Positions 57,101 to 64,000 of a DNA stretch of 64,000 bases are shown in pieces (the stretch's first letter is position 1; the number at the start of each line of letters is the position of its first letter). Source of the stretch: Thermodesulfobacteriota bacterium. GTDB taxonomy: Bacteria; Desulfobacterota_D; UBA1144; Nemesobacterales; UBA2774. The translations under genes and the position numbers were made by a program. A model generated the notes under the pieces. It made no database searches. It saw only the letters and a program-made list of their open reading frames with translations, and was not told the origin of the DNA. The stretch lies in contig DAOKYU010000001.1 of NCBI GenBank assembly GCA_035325995.1, positions 532,681 to 596,680 on the forward strand, given 5' to 3'.

Positions 57101-57888
57101 TCGATGTACGGCCTCATCTGCTCGGCCCCGAGGGCGCAGTTGATGCCGACGCTGAGCGGCCTTGCGTGGCGGACGGAATTCCAGAACGCCTCTATCGTCT
57201 GCCCGGAGAGAGTCCTTCCCGAGGCGTCCGTTATCGTGACCGACAGCATGAGGGGGATGTCGTTTTTGAAATCTTCCCTGTACTTGAAGACGGCGTATAT
57301 GGCGGCCTTGAGATTGAGCGTGTCGAATGTCGTCTCGGCGAGTATGACGTCGGCCCCTCCCTCCACGAGCGCCGCCGTCTGCTCGTAGTACGCTTCCGCG
57401 AGCTCATCGAACGTGACCCCCCTCGCCGAGGGGTCGTTGACATTGGGCGATATCGAGGCCGTCCTCGTCGTCGGCCCGAGCGCCCCCGCGACGAAGCACT
57501 TCCTCTCGGGATGCCCGGCCATGAAATCGTCCGCCGCCTTACGGGCCACCCCGGCCGCGGCGCGGTTCAGATCGGGCACTATGCTTTCGAGGTTATAGTC
57601 CGCCTGCGATATGCGGTTGGCGTTGAAGGTGTTCGTCTCGATGAGGTCCGCGCCCGCTTCGAGGTATTTCGTATGTATTTCGGTTATGACGTCGGGCCGC
57701 GTAAAGCAGAGGAGGTCGTTATTCCCCTTGAGGTCCACCGGGTGGTCTTTAAACCTTTCCCCCCTGAAGTCCTCCTCCGTAAGGCCGTAGCGTTGTATCA
57801 TCGTCCCCATGGCGCCGTCGAGGAATAGAATCCTTTCCCCGAGCAGCCCCCGGAGCTGCCGCGCCGAATCTTTCTCAGTCTTTGTCAT
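54190..57888 (-). CDS. metH: Cobalamin-dependent methionine synthase
   Basis: A 1232-residue four-module enzyme. In order: the homocysteine domain ([15 protein letters not shown]; zinc Cys in [12 protein letters not shown]), the methyltetrahydrofolate domain ([14 protein letters not shown]), the B12 domain with [10 protein letters not shown] whose His coordinates cobalt, and the SAM-dependent reactivation domain ([16 protein letters not shown]). All modules are present at full length. TATACT ends 9 nt before the ATG. No B12 riboswitch is visible in the short upstream gap. Confidence 0.97.
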   Translation of the reverse strand: MTKTEKDSARQLRGLLGERILFLDGAMGTMIQRYGLTEEDFRGERFKDHPVDLKGNNDLLCFTRPDVITEIHTKYLEAGADLIETNTFNANRISQADYNLESIVPDLNRAAAGVARKAADDFMAGHPERKCFVAGALGPTTRTASISPNVNDPSARGVTFDELAEAYYEQTAALVEGGADVILAETTFDTLNLKAAIYAVFKYREDFKNDIPLMLSVTITDASGRTLSGQTIEAFWNSVRHARPLSVGINCALGAEQMRPYIEELSRIADCYVSCYPNAGLPNPLSDTGYDQTPGDTATYLEDFAESGFINVVGGCCGTTPDHIKAIVERVKDYPPRAIPEIPPATRLSGLEALNIGEDAPFVMVGERTNVTGSPRFAGLIKEDDFEGALSVAKQQVENGANVIDVNFDEALLDGEACMTRFLNLIATEPDIARVPVMIDSSKFTVIEAGLKCIQGKGIVNSISLKEGEEKFLANAREIMRYGAAAVVMAFDEKGQAATKEDKIRICQRAYKLLTEKAGMDPSDIIFDPNVLTVATGIEEHNNYALDFIEAVREIKKVCPGAKTSGGLSNVSFSFRGNNVVREAMHAAFLYHAIKAGLDMAIVNAGMLEVYEEIDKELLEKVEDVLFNRKPDATEILVDYAEKVKDSGKTRDRETEEWREGTVEERLSHSLVKGIVDYIDADTEEALNKYRKPLDVIEGPLMDGMKIVGQLFGEGKMFLPQVVKSARVMKKAVAFLQPYMELEKANASGGAARGKFVIATVKGDVHDIGKNIVSVVLGCNNYEVIDLGVMVSCDNILKTAREVNANIIGLSGLITPSLDEMVYNASEMERQGFKTPLLIGGATTSKAHTAIKIAPHYSGVVSHVQDASLVVNVCNSLLNPDKYEEFAEETRRKHEELRERHSKSKSAAEFIPIEKAREKRFTDDWKTARIDVPEKLGVEVMKNIKIEDVVPYIDWSPLFWVWGLKGVFPAILDHKKYGAQARSLYDDAERLLGQIASEKRFGPRAVQGFWPASSVGDDVEVYADESREEVVETFHFLRQQRSKGENEIYYSLADFVAPKDSGRADYMGGFAVTAGKEVETFADTFRKAGDDYSAIMVQALGDRVAEALAEMMHKRARDAWGYGKEEDLTYEDLVKEKYRGIRPAPGYPACPDHTEKAALWKMLRVKENIGVEITENFAIYPPSSVAGFYFGHPQSRYMHIGDIDRDQAEDYAKRKGIPLPEVEKWLRPNLGY

Positions 57889-57897
57889 AGTGAGTTT

Positions 57898-57903
57898 AGT
57901 ATA
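57898..57903 (-). promoter_or_regulatory. metH -10 element (TATACT)
   Basis: TATACT on the minus strand, 9 nt before the ATG, giving a leader of about 2 nt. The -35 is not clear. Confidence 0.45.
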
Positions 57904-57949
57904 CCAAAGTGATTTTATTTCAATAATTTACAAGGGTATGTGCACGGAA

Positions 57950-58777
57950 TCACTTCCAGCCGTCCCTCTGCCTCCGGAGCTCGCCGAAGGCCGCAAACGG
58001 CGAGCCCCCTTTAAATTCGGGGTTTTTCTTCTCTAACCCTTTCATTACATCGGGGCTGGAGAATCTCAGGAAGGGGTTATATTTCTTCTCCTCGCCAATG
58101 GTCGAGGGCTCGGGGTCCTTGCCCTTTTTCGCCAGTTTCGTAACGTCTCCGAGCTTCTTCTTCGCGTCCTTGTTTTTGGGATCGACGTCGGCGGCGAACC
58201 TCAGGTTCGCCTCGGCGTAATCGTGCCCCGGCCAGACGCGCGTATCGTCGGGGAGCGTCATTATCTTCGTCTCTATAGTGTTAAAGAGGTCCTCGGCGAC
58301 GCCGCCGTGTTTCAGATTCCCTACTCCGGCCAGGAAGAGTGTGTCGCCGGTGAACGCCTCGCCGTCCATGAGAAGAAGTATGTGCTCCGGGGTGTGTCCC
58401 GGGGCGTAAACCACTTTAATCTCCTGCTCGCCGAATTTAACCGCCTCGCCGTCCTCGACCGTGGCGCTCCTCGGCGAGACGAGGCCAAACCCGAGCGGAT
58501 GTACGAGTATCTTCCCCAGGGTAACTTTGATGACAGGATCGTTCCCGAGTATGTGATCCGGGTGGCAGTGCGTATCTATCACGTACTTGACGCTGAGCCC
58601 GCGGTCTCTTATGTAATTGAGAACCGGCACCGGGTCGTTCGGGTCTATGACTATGCAGTCGGACGTTTTCGTGCACCATACGACGTAGCTGTAGTTGTTG
58701 TCGCTATGCTCCGATTTAATCCTTCCAATCCCGTATCCTTCTCCGCTGAATGTCTCCACTTTTTCCTTTACCTCCAT
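57950..58777 (-). CDS. Metallo-beta-lactamase fold hydrolase (glyoxalase II / persulfide dioxygenase-like)
   Basis: A 275-residue protein. The metal motif is DTHCHPDH near residue 71, followed by APGHTPEHI, AFTGDTLFLAGVG and VWPGHDYAEANLRF. These are shared by hydroxyacylglutathione hydrolases and persulfide dioxygenases, and I cannot separate the two. The C-terminal extension of about 50 residues is basic. Confidence 0.87.
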   Translation of the reverse strand: MEVKEKVETFSGEGYGIGRIKSEHSDNNYSYVVWCTKTSDCIVIDPNDPVPVLNYIRDRGLSVKYVIDTHCHPDHILGNDPVIKVTLGKILVHPLGFGLVSPRSATVEDGEAVKFGEQEIKVVYAPGHTPEHILLLMDGEAFTGDTLFLAGVGNLKHGGVAEDLFNTIETKIMTLPDDTRVWPGHDYAEANLRFAADVDPKNKDAKKKLGDVTKLAKKGKDPEPSTIGEEKKYNPFLRFSSPDVMKGLEKKNPEFKGGSPFAAFGELRRQRDGWK

Positions 58778-58851
58778 GTGCCGGGGCGCCCGGCCGGTTT
58801 ATTGAGAACTGTTAATTATGCCACAAAACCGGCAAAATTTTCCCGTTTGGG

Positions 58852-58857
58852 TAAAAT
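58852..58857 (+). promoter_or_regulatory. -10 element of the lipoprotein gene (TAAAAT)
   Basis: TAAAAT ends 2 nt before the ATG at 58860 and 8 nt before the in-frame ATG at 58866. The geometry favours 58866 as the start. Confidence 0.4.
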
Positions 58858-58865
58858 ATATGCCT

Positions 58866-59360
58866 ATGACGGAATCGGGTCAGGATATCGAGAATCTGAA
58901 CGGCCCCGGAAGGAGCGTCCTTCCCGGGCGCCTGCTCTTCGCCGCGGCCGTAATTTCCTTCTTTTCGCTGGCCGTTATATCCGCCGGCTGCAACAAGAAA
59001 CCCGAATACATTCCCGGAAGCAGCGTCCAGGGCTACAGGGCCCCTATATACAGGATACTTTTTTCCCCCCTGGCGTACGACGGACGGCTTGTCGCCGTCG
59101 AGGGCATCGTGAACAGGCTCGAAATCGACACCGAGCACCCGGAAGGGCCCACGACCTTTTTCAGGCTTATAGACCTCAAGGGTAATTACATAAACGTCGA
59201 AATGCCCGGGACGTGGGATCTCGAAGACGACGACTATATAGTCGTCGGCGGTATCTACAGGAAAAACGGGAGCTACGTAGAAGCCGAGCAGTACGAAAGA
59301 ATCGTCCTGGAACAGGACAAAAAAGACGAGGAAATAAAAAAACGGGATAACTGGCCTTAA
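58866..59360 (+). CDS. Probable lipoprotein with an OB-fold-like domain
   Basis: A 164-residue protein with a hydrophobic segment ending AVISAGCNKKP, an imperfect lipobox (Cys near residue 41). The following 100 residues (VAVEGIVNRLEIDTEHPEGP, then FFRLIDLKGNYINVEMPGTW) look like a small beta-barrel of the OB type. Function unknown. The N-terminus before the membrane segment is unusually long (about 20 residues). Two ATGs are possible (58860, 58866). Confidence 0.6.
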   Translation: MTESGQDIENLNGPGRSVLPGRLLFAAAVISFFSLAVISAGCNKKPEYIPGSSVQGYRAPIYRILFSPLAYDGRLVAVEGIVNRLEIDTEHPEGPTTFFRLIDLKGNYINVEMPGTWDLEDDDYIVVGGIYRKNGSYVEAEQYERIVLEQDKKDEEIKKRDNWP

Positions 59361-59444
59361 AGTTTCCTTCCCGGCGGGGCGCTTTGACAACCTGACGGTG
59401 AATGGGTAACTTCTTTATTTTATTCAATATATGCGGGGTATATA

Positions 59445-60734
59445 ATGAGTTTTGTCAAGGGACTAAAGTGTAAGGAATGCGGGGAAGAATACCCCAAGGA
59501 GCCGCTTCACGTCTGTGAGACGTGCTTCGGTCCCCTCGAAGCGGCCTACAACTACGACGAGATAAAAAAGGTTCTCACTCGTGACGTGATCGAAAAGCGT
59601 GACAGGAATATATGGAGGTACAGGGAGCTACTGCCCGTCGACGCCGACCCGGCCGTAGGGAGGAGCGTCGGGTACACGCCCCTCATAAAGGCGGACAACC
59701 TCGCCCGCGTCCTCGGCGTAAAAGAGATATACGTCAAGAACGACGGGGTCTGCTACCCCACTCTTTCCTTTAAGGACAGGGTCGTTTCCGTCGCGCTCTC
59801 GAAGGCCAAGGAGTTCGGGTTCGAAACGGCGGCGTGCGCCTCCACGGGGAACCTCGCCAACGCAGTCGCGGCGCTTTCCATAGAGGGCGGCCTCGAGAGC
59901 TTCATATTCATTCCCTATAACCTCGAGCAGGCGAAGATAATCGGAACCACCGTCTACGGGGCGAACCTCGTAGGGGTAAAGGGGGCGTACGACGACGTCA
60001 ACAGGCTCTGCAGCGAGGTCGCAGGGAAGTACGGCTGGGGATTCGTCAACATCAACCTCCGCCCGTATTACTCCGAGGGCTCGAAGTCGCTCGCGTTCGA
60101 GATGATGGAGCAGCTCGGCTGGCAGGCGCCCGGGCACGTCGTCGTGCCCATGGCCAGCGGCTCGCTCCTGACGAAGGTCTGGAAGGCCATAAAGGAGTTC
60201 GAGCTCCTGGGGATAATCCCCGAAAACGGCACGAAGATCTACGGCGCACAGGCGACGGGATGCTCGCCGATCACGACCGCGCTCAAGAACGAGTGGGAGA
60301 TATTCAAGCCCGTTAAGCCCGACACGATAGCCAAGTCCCTCGCGATAGGGACGCCTGCCGACGGGTTTTACGCGATGAGCGTGATGAAAGAGAGCGGGGG
60401 CTGGGGCGAAGACGCCTCGGACGCCGAGATAATAGCCGGCATAAAGCTCCTCGCCGAGACGGAAGGCATCTTTACGGAAACGGCCGGCGGCGTTACGATG
60501 GCCGTGACGAGGAAGCTCGTCGAGCAGGGGGTCCTGCCCAAAAACGAAACCATAGTAATGTGCATCACAGGTAACGGGCTCAAGACGCAGGAAGCCATAG
60601 CCGACAGCGTTTCACGCCCCTACATAATCGAGGCTCAGCTCGAGGAATTCGAGGAGCTGTATTCGAAAATAAAGAACCAGGAAGAAAAAGGAGGTACGCA
60701 AGATGCCCTCAGTTCGCATACCAACCCCGCTTAG
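59445..60734 (+). CDS. thrC: Threonine synthase
   Basis: A 429-residue PLP enzyme that converts O-phosphohomoserine to threonine. An N-terminal zinc ribbon (CKECGEEY and CETCFGPL) precedes the catalytic core. The PLP lysine is in PTLSFKDRVV (Lys110), and the phosphate loop is ACASTGNLANAV. The end overlaps the sulfur-carrier gene by 32 nt. Confidence 0.93.
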   Translation: MSFVKGLKCKECGEEYPKEPLHVCETCFGPLEAAYNYDEIKKVLTRDVIEKRDRNIWRYRELLPVDADPAVGRSVGYTPLIKADNLARVLGVKEIYVKNDGVCYPTLSFKDRVVSVALSKAKEFGFETAACASTGNLANAVAALSIEGGLESFIFIPYNLEQAKIIGTTVYGANLVGVKGAYDDVNRLCSEVAGKYGWGFVNINLRPYYSEGSKSLAFEMMEQLGWQAPGHVVVPMASGSLLTKVWKAIKEFELLGIIPENGTKIYGAQATGCSPITTALKNEWEIFKPVKPDTIAKSLAIGTPADGFYAMSVMKESGGWGEDASDAEIIAGIKLLAETEGIFTETAGGVTMAVTRKLVEQGVLPKNETIVMCITGNGLKTQEAIADSVSRPYIIEAQLEEFEELYSKIKNQEEKGGTQDALSSHTNPA

Positions 60735-60981
60735 GAAGCTCACCGCCGACAAGGACGAGGTTTCCATAAGCGCCGCAAACGTGAATGAGCTGATCGAGAC
60801 CCTGGAGTCGCAGTTCCCCGGAATAAAGAACAGGCTCTGCGACGAGTCCGGAAACCTCAGGAGGTTCATCAACCTCTACGTCAACAACGAAGACATCAGG
60901 TTTCTAAACGGCAAGGAAACTTCTCTCAAGGAAGAAGACGTCGTGTCCATTATCCCCGCGATAGCGGGCGGCCGCGCGTAA
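60703..60981 (+). CDS. MoaD/ThiS/CysO-like sulfur carrier protein
   Basis: A 92-residue ubiquitin-like protein that starts MPSVRIPTPLRKLTADKDEV and ends IIPAIAGGRA. The di-glycine is followed by Arg-Ala, so activation would need removal of two residues, as known for some CysO/HcyS-type carriers. A strong AAGGAGG lies before the ATG, inside thrC. The fixed overlap with thrC suggests a role in cysteine or homocysteine synthesis rather than molybdopterin. Confidence 0.87.
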   Translation: MPSVRIPTPLRKLTADKDEVSISAANVNELIETLESQFPGIKNRLCDESGNLRRFINLYVNNEDIRFLNGKETSLKEEDVVSIIPAIAGGRA

Positions 60982-61073
60982 TCCCTCACCGCGAGGGTTT
61001 CTCGTTAAACGTAACCACACCGCGGCCGGTATTTTCTACACTGCCGCCGGCCGGCGGGATTGTTGTGTTCGGA

Positions 61074-62168
61074 TTATTTGTTGATAAGCTCCTGGAGCCT
61101 GGAGATGAACCTTTTCGCCATGGGGACGTTCTCTTCCTCGCTCGCCCTCGCGAATTCTTCCAGTAACAGTTTCTGTGTCCGGCTGAGCTTTACGGGGACC
61201 TCGACGTGTATGTCGATGTAGAGGTCGCCCGCCCCCCTGCCTTCGAGCCTCGGAACGCCCCTGCCCTTCATCCTGAAAGTCTGCCCCGACTGCGTTCCCG
61301 CCGGGATTGCCATCGTGCTCTTCCCGCCCGGAACTGGTATCTCTATCTCGTCGCCGAGGGCGGCCTGAACAAAGCTTATGGGCACCGTGCAGTGAAGGTC
61401 GTCGCCGTCGCGCCGGAAGAGCGGGTGCTCGTCGACGTGAACGTCTATGTAGAGGTCGCCGTTCGCGCCGGCCTTCCGGCCCGCATCGCCCTCGCCCCTC
61501 ATCCTCAGCCGTGCGCCGTCCGAGATGCCCGCCGGCACCTTTACGGTTATGTCGTGCTCGATAATCGCGTATCCGAGGCTGCTGCATTCGATGCAGCCCC
61601 TGACGGTACGCCTTCCCGACCCCCCGCACGTGGGGCATGTGCGCCTTACGGTGAAAAGGCCCTGCGAGTACCGGAGCTCGCCACGCCCGCCGCACGACTG
61701 GCACGGGATGTCGCCCCCGGGGGCGGCGCCGCTGCCGTCGCACTCGGGGCATTCCGTCCGCCTGGGGACTTTTATCGTCTTCTCGCATCCCGTGAGCGAC
61801 TCGTCGAAGGTGAGGTCTATCGAATACCTGAGGTCGTTCCCCCTCCGGGATTTCTCCCTCGCGGCGCCGCTGAAAACCTCGTTGAAGAGGTCGCCGAATA
61901 TGTCGCCGAAACCGGCTTCGAAGTCGAATTCCGTGAAGAGCCCCTCGGACGATATGTGCCCGAAGCTGTCGTACCGGGCCCTCTTGTCGGGGTTACTCAA
62001 AACCTGGTAGGCCTCATTTATGACCTTGAACCTCTCCTCGCATTCGCGGCTGCCGGGGTTTCTGTCAGGGTGCCATTCGAAGGCCAGGCGCTTATACGAC
62101 CGTTTTATCTCGTCGGTCGTGGCGCTGCGCTCGACCTCGAGAATCTCGTAATAATCTATAGTGCTCAT
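61074..62168 (-). CDS. dnaJ: Chaperone DnaJ
   Basis: A 364-residue type I J-protein: J domain with the HPD tripeptide (FEWHPDRNPGS), a G/F-rich stretch (EAGFGDIFGDLF), the zinc domain with four CxxC modules (CPECDGSG, CQSCGGRG, CPTCGGSG and a variant CIECSSLG) and a C-terminal client-binding domain. It stimulates DnaK. It follows dnaK by 30 bp but also has its own -10 element. Confidence 0.96.
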   Translation of the reverse strand: MSTIDYYEILEVERSATTDEIKRSYKRLAFEWHPDRNPGSRECEERFKVINEAYQVLSNPDKRARYDSFGHISSEGLFTEFDFEAGFGDIFGDLFNEVFSGAAREKSRRGNDLRYSIDLTFDESLTGCEKTIKVPRRTECPECDGSGAAPGGDIPCQSCGGRGELRYSQGLFTVRRTCPTCGGSGRRTVRGCIECSSLGYAIIEHDITVKVPAGISDGARLRMRGEGDAGRKAGANGDLYIDVHVDEHPLFRRDGDDLHCTVPISFVQAALGDEIEIPVPGGKSTMAIPAGTQSGQTFRMKGRGVPRLEGRGAGDLYIDIHVEVPVKLSRTQKLLLEEFARASEEENVPMAKRFISRLQELINK

Positions 62169-62174
62169 AAGAGT

Positions 62175-62180
62175 AATATA
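62175..62180 (-). promoter_or_regulatory. dnaJ -10 element (TATATT), 6 nt before the start
   Basis: TATATT on the minus strand in the 30-bp dnaK-dnaJ gap, ending exactly 6 nt before the ATG. It would allow dnaJ to be made without dnaK. Confidence 0.4.
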
Positions 62181-62198
62181 ATACCCGTCTCGGGGAGG

Positions 62199-64000
62199 CT
62201 ATTCGTTTTCGTTAAAGGCTTCGGAGTAGCTCTCGTGCCGGGAGTATATGACTTCGGCGAATTTATAGGATGCGTTCTTGAGGCGGTCGAGCATGTCCTT
62301 TACATAGGCGTAATCGTCGCTTTCGAGCGACTCCCTCATATCCCTTACCGATCCCTCTATATGCTCCCTGAGCTCGGGGTCGATCTTGTCGCTGTAGGAA
62401 TCCAGGGTTTTCTTCACGGAATATAAAAGCCCCTCGGCCTCGTTCTTCAAAACCGCGAGGTCGCGTTTTCTCTTGTCTGCGTCGCTGCTTTCCCTGCTCT
62501 CTTCTATGATCTTGTGTATCTCGCTGTCCGAGAGGCCGCCCGAGGTGACGACGTTTATCGCCTGCTTCTTCCCGGTCCCGAGGTCCTTCGCCGAGACGTG
62601 CAGTATGCCGTCCGCGTCCACTTCGAACGATACCTCGATCTGCGGCATGCCCCTCGGCGCGGGCGGGATGCCGATTAGGTTGAAGTTGGCGAGCGAGATG
62701 TTGTCGTCCACCATCTCCCTTTCGCCCTGGAGGACGTGTATGCCGACGAAGTCCTGGTTGTCGAAGGCGGTCGTAAATACCCGGCTCCGCTTCGTGGGGA
62801 TAGTGGTGTTTCTTTCGATGATTTTGGTGAAGAGCCCGCCCTTGGTTTCGACGCCGAGCGAAAGCGGCACGACGTCCAGGAGAAGAACCTCGTCCACCTT
62901 GCCTTCGAGGACCCCGCCCTGCACCGCGGCCCCTATGGCGACTACCTCTTCTGGATTTATCCTCGTCTGCGGCTCTTTCTTGAATATCTCCCTCACCTTC
63001 CCCTGGATCCTCGGCATTCTCGTCATGCCGCCGACGAGGACGACCTCGTCTATCTGCGAGACGTCGAGCCGCGAGTCCTCTATAGCCTGCCTGCACGGTA
63101 TTTCGAGCCTGTCGATAAGGTCCGAAACAAGCTCCTCGAATTCGGGCCTCGTGATTTTGTAGTTAAGGTGCTTCGGCCCCGCTTGGTCGACAGCGATAAA
63201 CGGGAGGTTTATGACCGTTTCCTCGACGGACGACAGCTCGTGCTTGGCCTTCTCGCAGGTCTCTCTTATGCGCTGAAGGGCCATCTTGTCCTCGCGGAGG
63301 TCGATGTCGTGCTGCTTCCGGAAATCCTCTAAGACGAGCTCGACGAGCTTCTGGTCGAAATCGTCGCCGCCGAGGAACGTGTCCCCGCTCGTGGACTTCA
63401 CCTCGAAGACGCCGTTCGCAATCTCGAGAATCGTTATGTCGAACGTGCCCCCGCCGAGGTCGAATACCGCTATCCTCTTGTCGCCGATCTTGTCGAACCC
63501 GTAGGCGAGCGCGGCCGCCGTGGGCTCGTTGATTATTCTCCTGACGTTAAGACCGGCTATCCTGCCGGCGTCTTTCGTCGCCTGGCGCTGGAGGTCGTTA
63601 AAGTGCGCGGGCACCGTTATTACGGCGTCCGTCACCTCGTACCCGAGGTATTCCTCGGCCACCTGCTTCATCTTCGAAAGGACTATGGAGGAGATTTCCT
63701 GCGGGCTGTAAGTGCGGGAGTTTATATTTATCCAGGCGTCGCCCGAGTCGTTGGGGACTATGCTGTAGGGGGCGAAGTCCACCGCCTTTGCCACCTCGGG
63801 CGCGTCGCAGCGCCGGCCGATGAGTCTCTTGACCCCGAATATCGTGGTAGTCGGGTTTACGACCCCCTGCCTTTTGGCGACCGCTCCCGCGAACTTCGAG
63901 TTATCTTCCGTGAACGCCACGACCGACGGCGTTACCCTGCTCCCCTCCTCGTTGGGGATTACGACCGGGCTCCCGCCCTCGATTATCGCGACGCAGGAGT
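62199..64000 (-). CDS. dnaK: Chaperone DnaK (Hsp70), N-terminus outside window
   Basis: About 600 residues are present; the reading frame runs off the right edge just after SCVAIIEGGSPVVIPNEEG, so only about 10 N-terminal residues are missing. The ATPase domain (AVFDLGGGTFDITI, VGGMTRMPRIQ) and substrate domain (LLDVVPLSLGVETKGG) are intact. The C-terminal lid is short and ends EAFNENE. It works with dnaJ downstream. Confidence 0.96.
   Translation of the reverse strand, partial: SCVAIIEGGSPVVIPNEEGSRVTPSVVAFTEDNSKFAGAVAKRQGVVNPTTTIFGVKRLIGRRCDAPEVAKAVDFAPYSIVPNDSGDAWININSRTYSPQEISSIVLSKMKQVAEEYLGYEVTDAVITVPAHFNDLQRQATKDAGRIAGLNVRRIINEPTAAALAYGFDKIGDKRIAVFDLGGGTFDITILEIANGVFEVKSTSGDTFLGGDDFDQKLVELVLEDFRKQHDIDLREDKMALQRIRETCEKAKHELSSVEETVINLPFIAVDQAGPKHLNYKITRPEFEELVSDLIDRLEIPCRQAIEDSRLDVSQIDEVVLVGGMTRMPRIQGKVREIFKKEPQTRINPEEVVAIGAAVQGGVLEGKVDEVLLLDVVPLSLGVETKGGLFTKIIERNTTIPTKRSRVFTTAFDNQDFVGIHVLQGEREMVDDNISLANFNLIGIPPAPRGMPQIEVSFEVDADGILHVSAKDLGTGKKQAINVVTSGGLSDSEIHKIIEESRESSDADKRKRDLAVLKNEAEGLLYSVKKTLDSYSDKIDPELREHIEGSVRDMRESLESDDYAYVKDMLDRLKNASYKFAEVIYSRHESYSEAFNENE

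Noticed and set aside
57889..57949. Cobalamin riboswitch upstream of metH
   Set aside because: metH starts 9 nt after its -10 box, so there is no leader RNA to hold one.
61206..62426. Long plus-strand open frame opposite dnaJ
   Set aside because: Antisense shadow of DnaJ, whose HPD and zinc motifs are unmistakable.

Overview
The window comes from a Gram-negative bacterium with a GC-rich core genome. It carries an Mla-type outer-membrane lipid transport operon, a homodimeric AceE-type pyruvate dehydrogenase, cobalamin-dependent MetH and zinc-type HemB. Codon use favours AGG (Arg) and ATA (Ile). I cannot place it more precisely from sequence alone; an uncultivated relative of the former Deltaproteobacteria would fit. 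Many genes that head a transcription unit have a -10 hexamer only 4-9 nt, most often 6 nt, before the start codon, while genes inside operons have ordinary Shine-Dalgarno sites. This suggests widespread leaderless transcription.

Layout. 1-5.5 kb: pyruvate dehydrogenase (aceE-aceF leftward, lpd divergent) and lipB, which supplies the lipoyl groups. 5.6-10.1 kb: a signalling cluster with a two-GAF histidine kinase, its response regulator, a MEDS-LuxR regulator and an oppositely oriented LuxR protein with a degenerate receiver. 10.2-35.4 kb: a defence/accessory island. It holds a single-chain type IIG restriction-modification enzyme, a secreted amidohydrolase, a tiny zinc ribbon, a phage minor-head protein with a nuclease-like C-terminus, a very long CRISPR array (143 repeats by hand count, 142 spacers) and a complete type I-B cas locus (cas6, cas8/cst1, cas7, cas5, cas3, cas4, cas1, cas2). 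35.5-64 kb: core and metabolic genes: an FAD oxidoreductase, dinB, a MerR regulator, a PEP mutase/isocitrate lyase family enzyme, the Mla operon, cdsA, glnS, hemB, metH, thrC with a sulfur-carrier gene, and dnaJ/dnaK.

The most interesting region is the 411-bp gap between cas6 and cas8. It holds two degenerate CRISPR-repeat-like sequences (34550-34579 and 34605-34634) around a 25-nt pseudo-spacer. They run opposite to the cas genes and keep the short CCT..AGG hairpin and the ATTGAAA handle. Read from its first base, the pseudo-spacer matches 14 of 17 positions of a site (34488 down to 34472, minus strand) 25 bp before a previously unlisted 48-codon ORF (34446-34300). The three mismatches are at positions 6, 9 and 12, and the site is preceded by CCA, a plausible PAM. 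This is the architecture expected of a CreTA-like CRISPR-guarding toxin-antitoxin RNA pair, or of a CreR-like crRNA that autoregulates the cas operon. The 48-codon ORF starts with tandem AGA codons at positions 8-9 and is the candidate toxin or regulated element.

Array polarity is clear. The crRNA-sense repeat ends ATTGAAAC on the minus strand. A near-consensus promoter (TTGACA-N17-TACAAT) lies in the leader next to cas2, and the only damaged repeat is at the far, old end. New spacers therefore enter near 27002 and the oldest lie near 17525.
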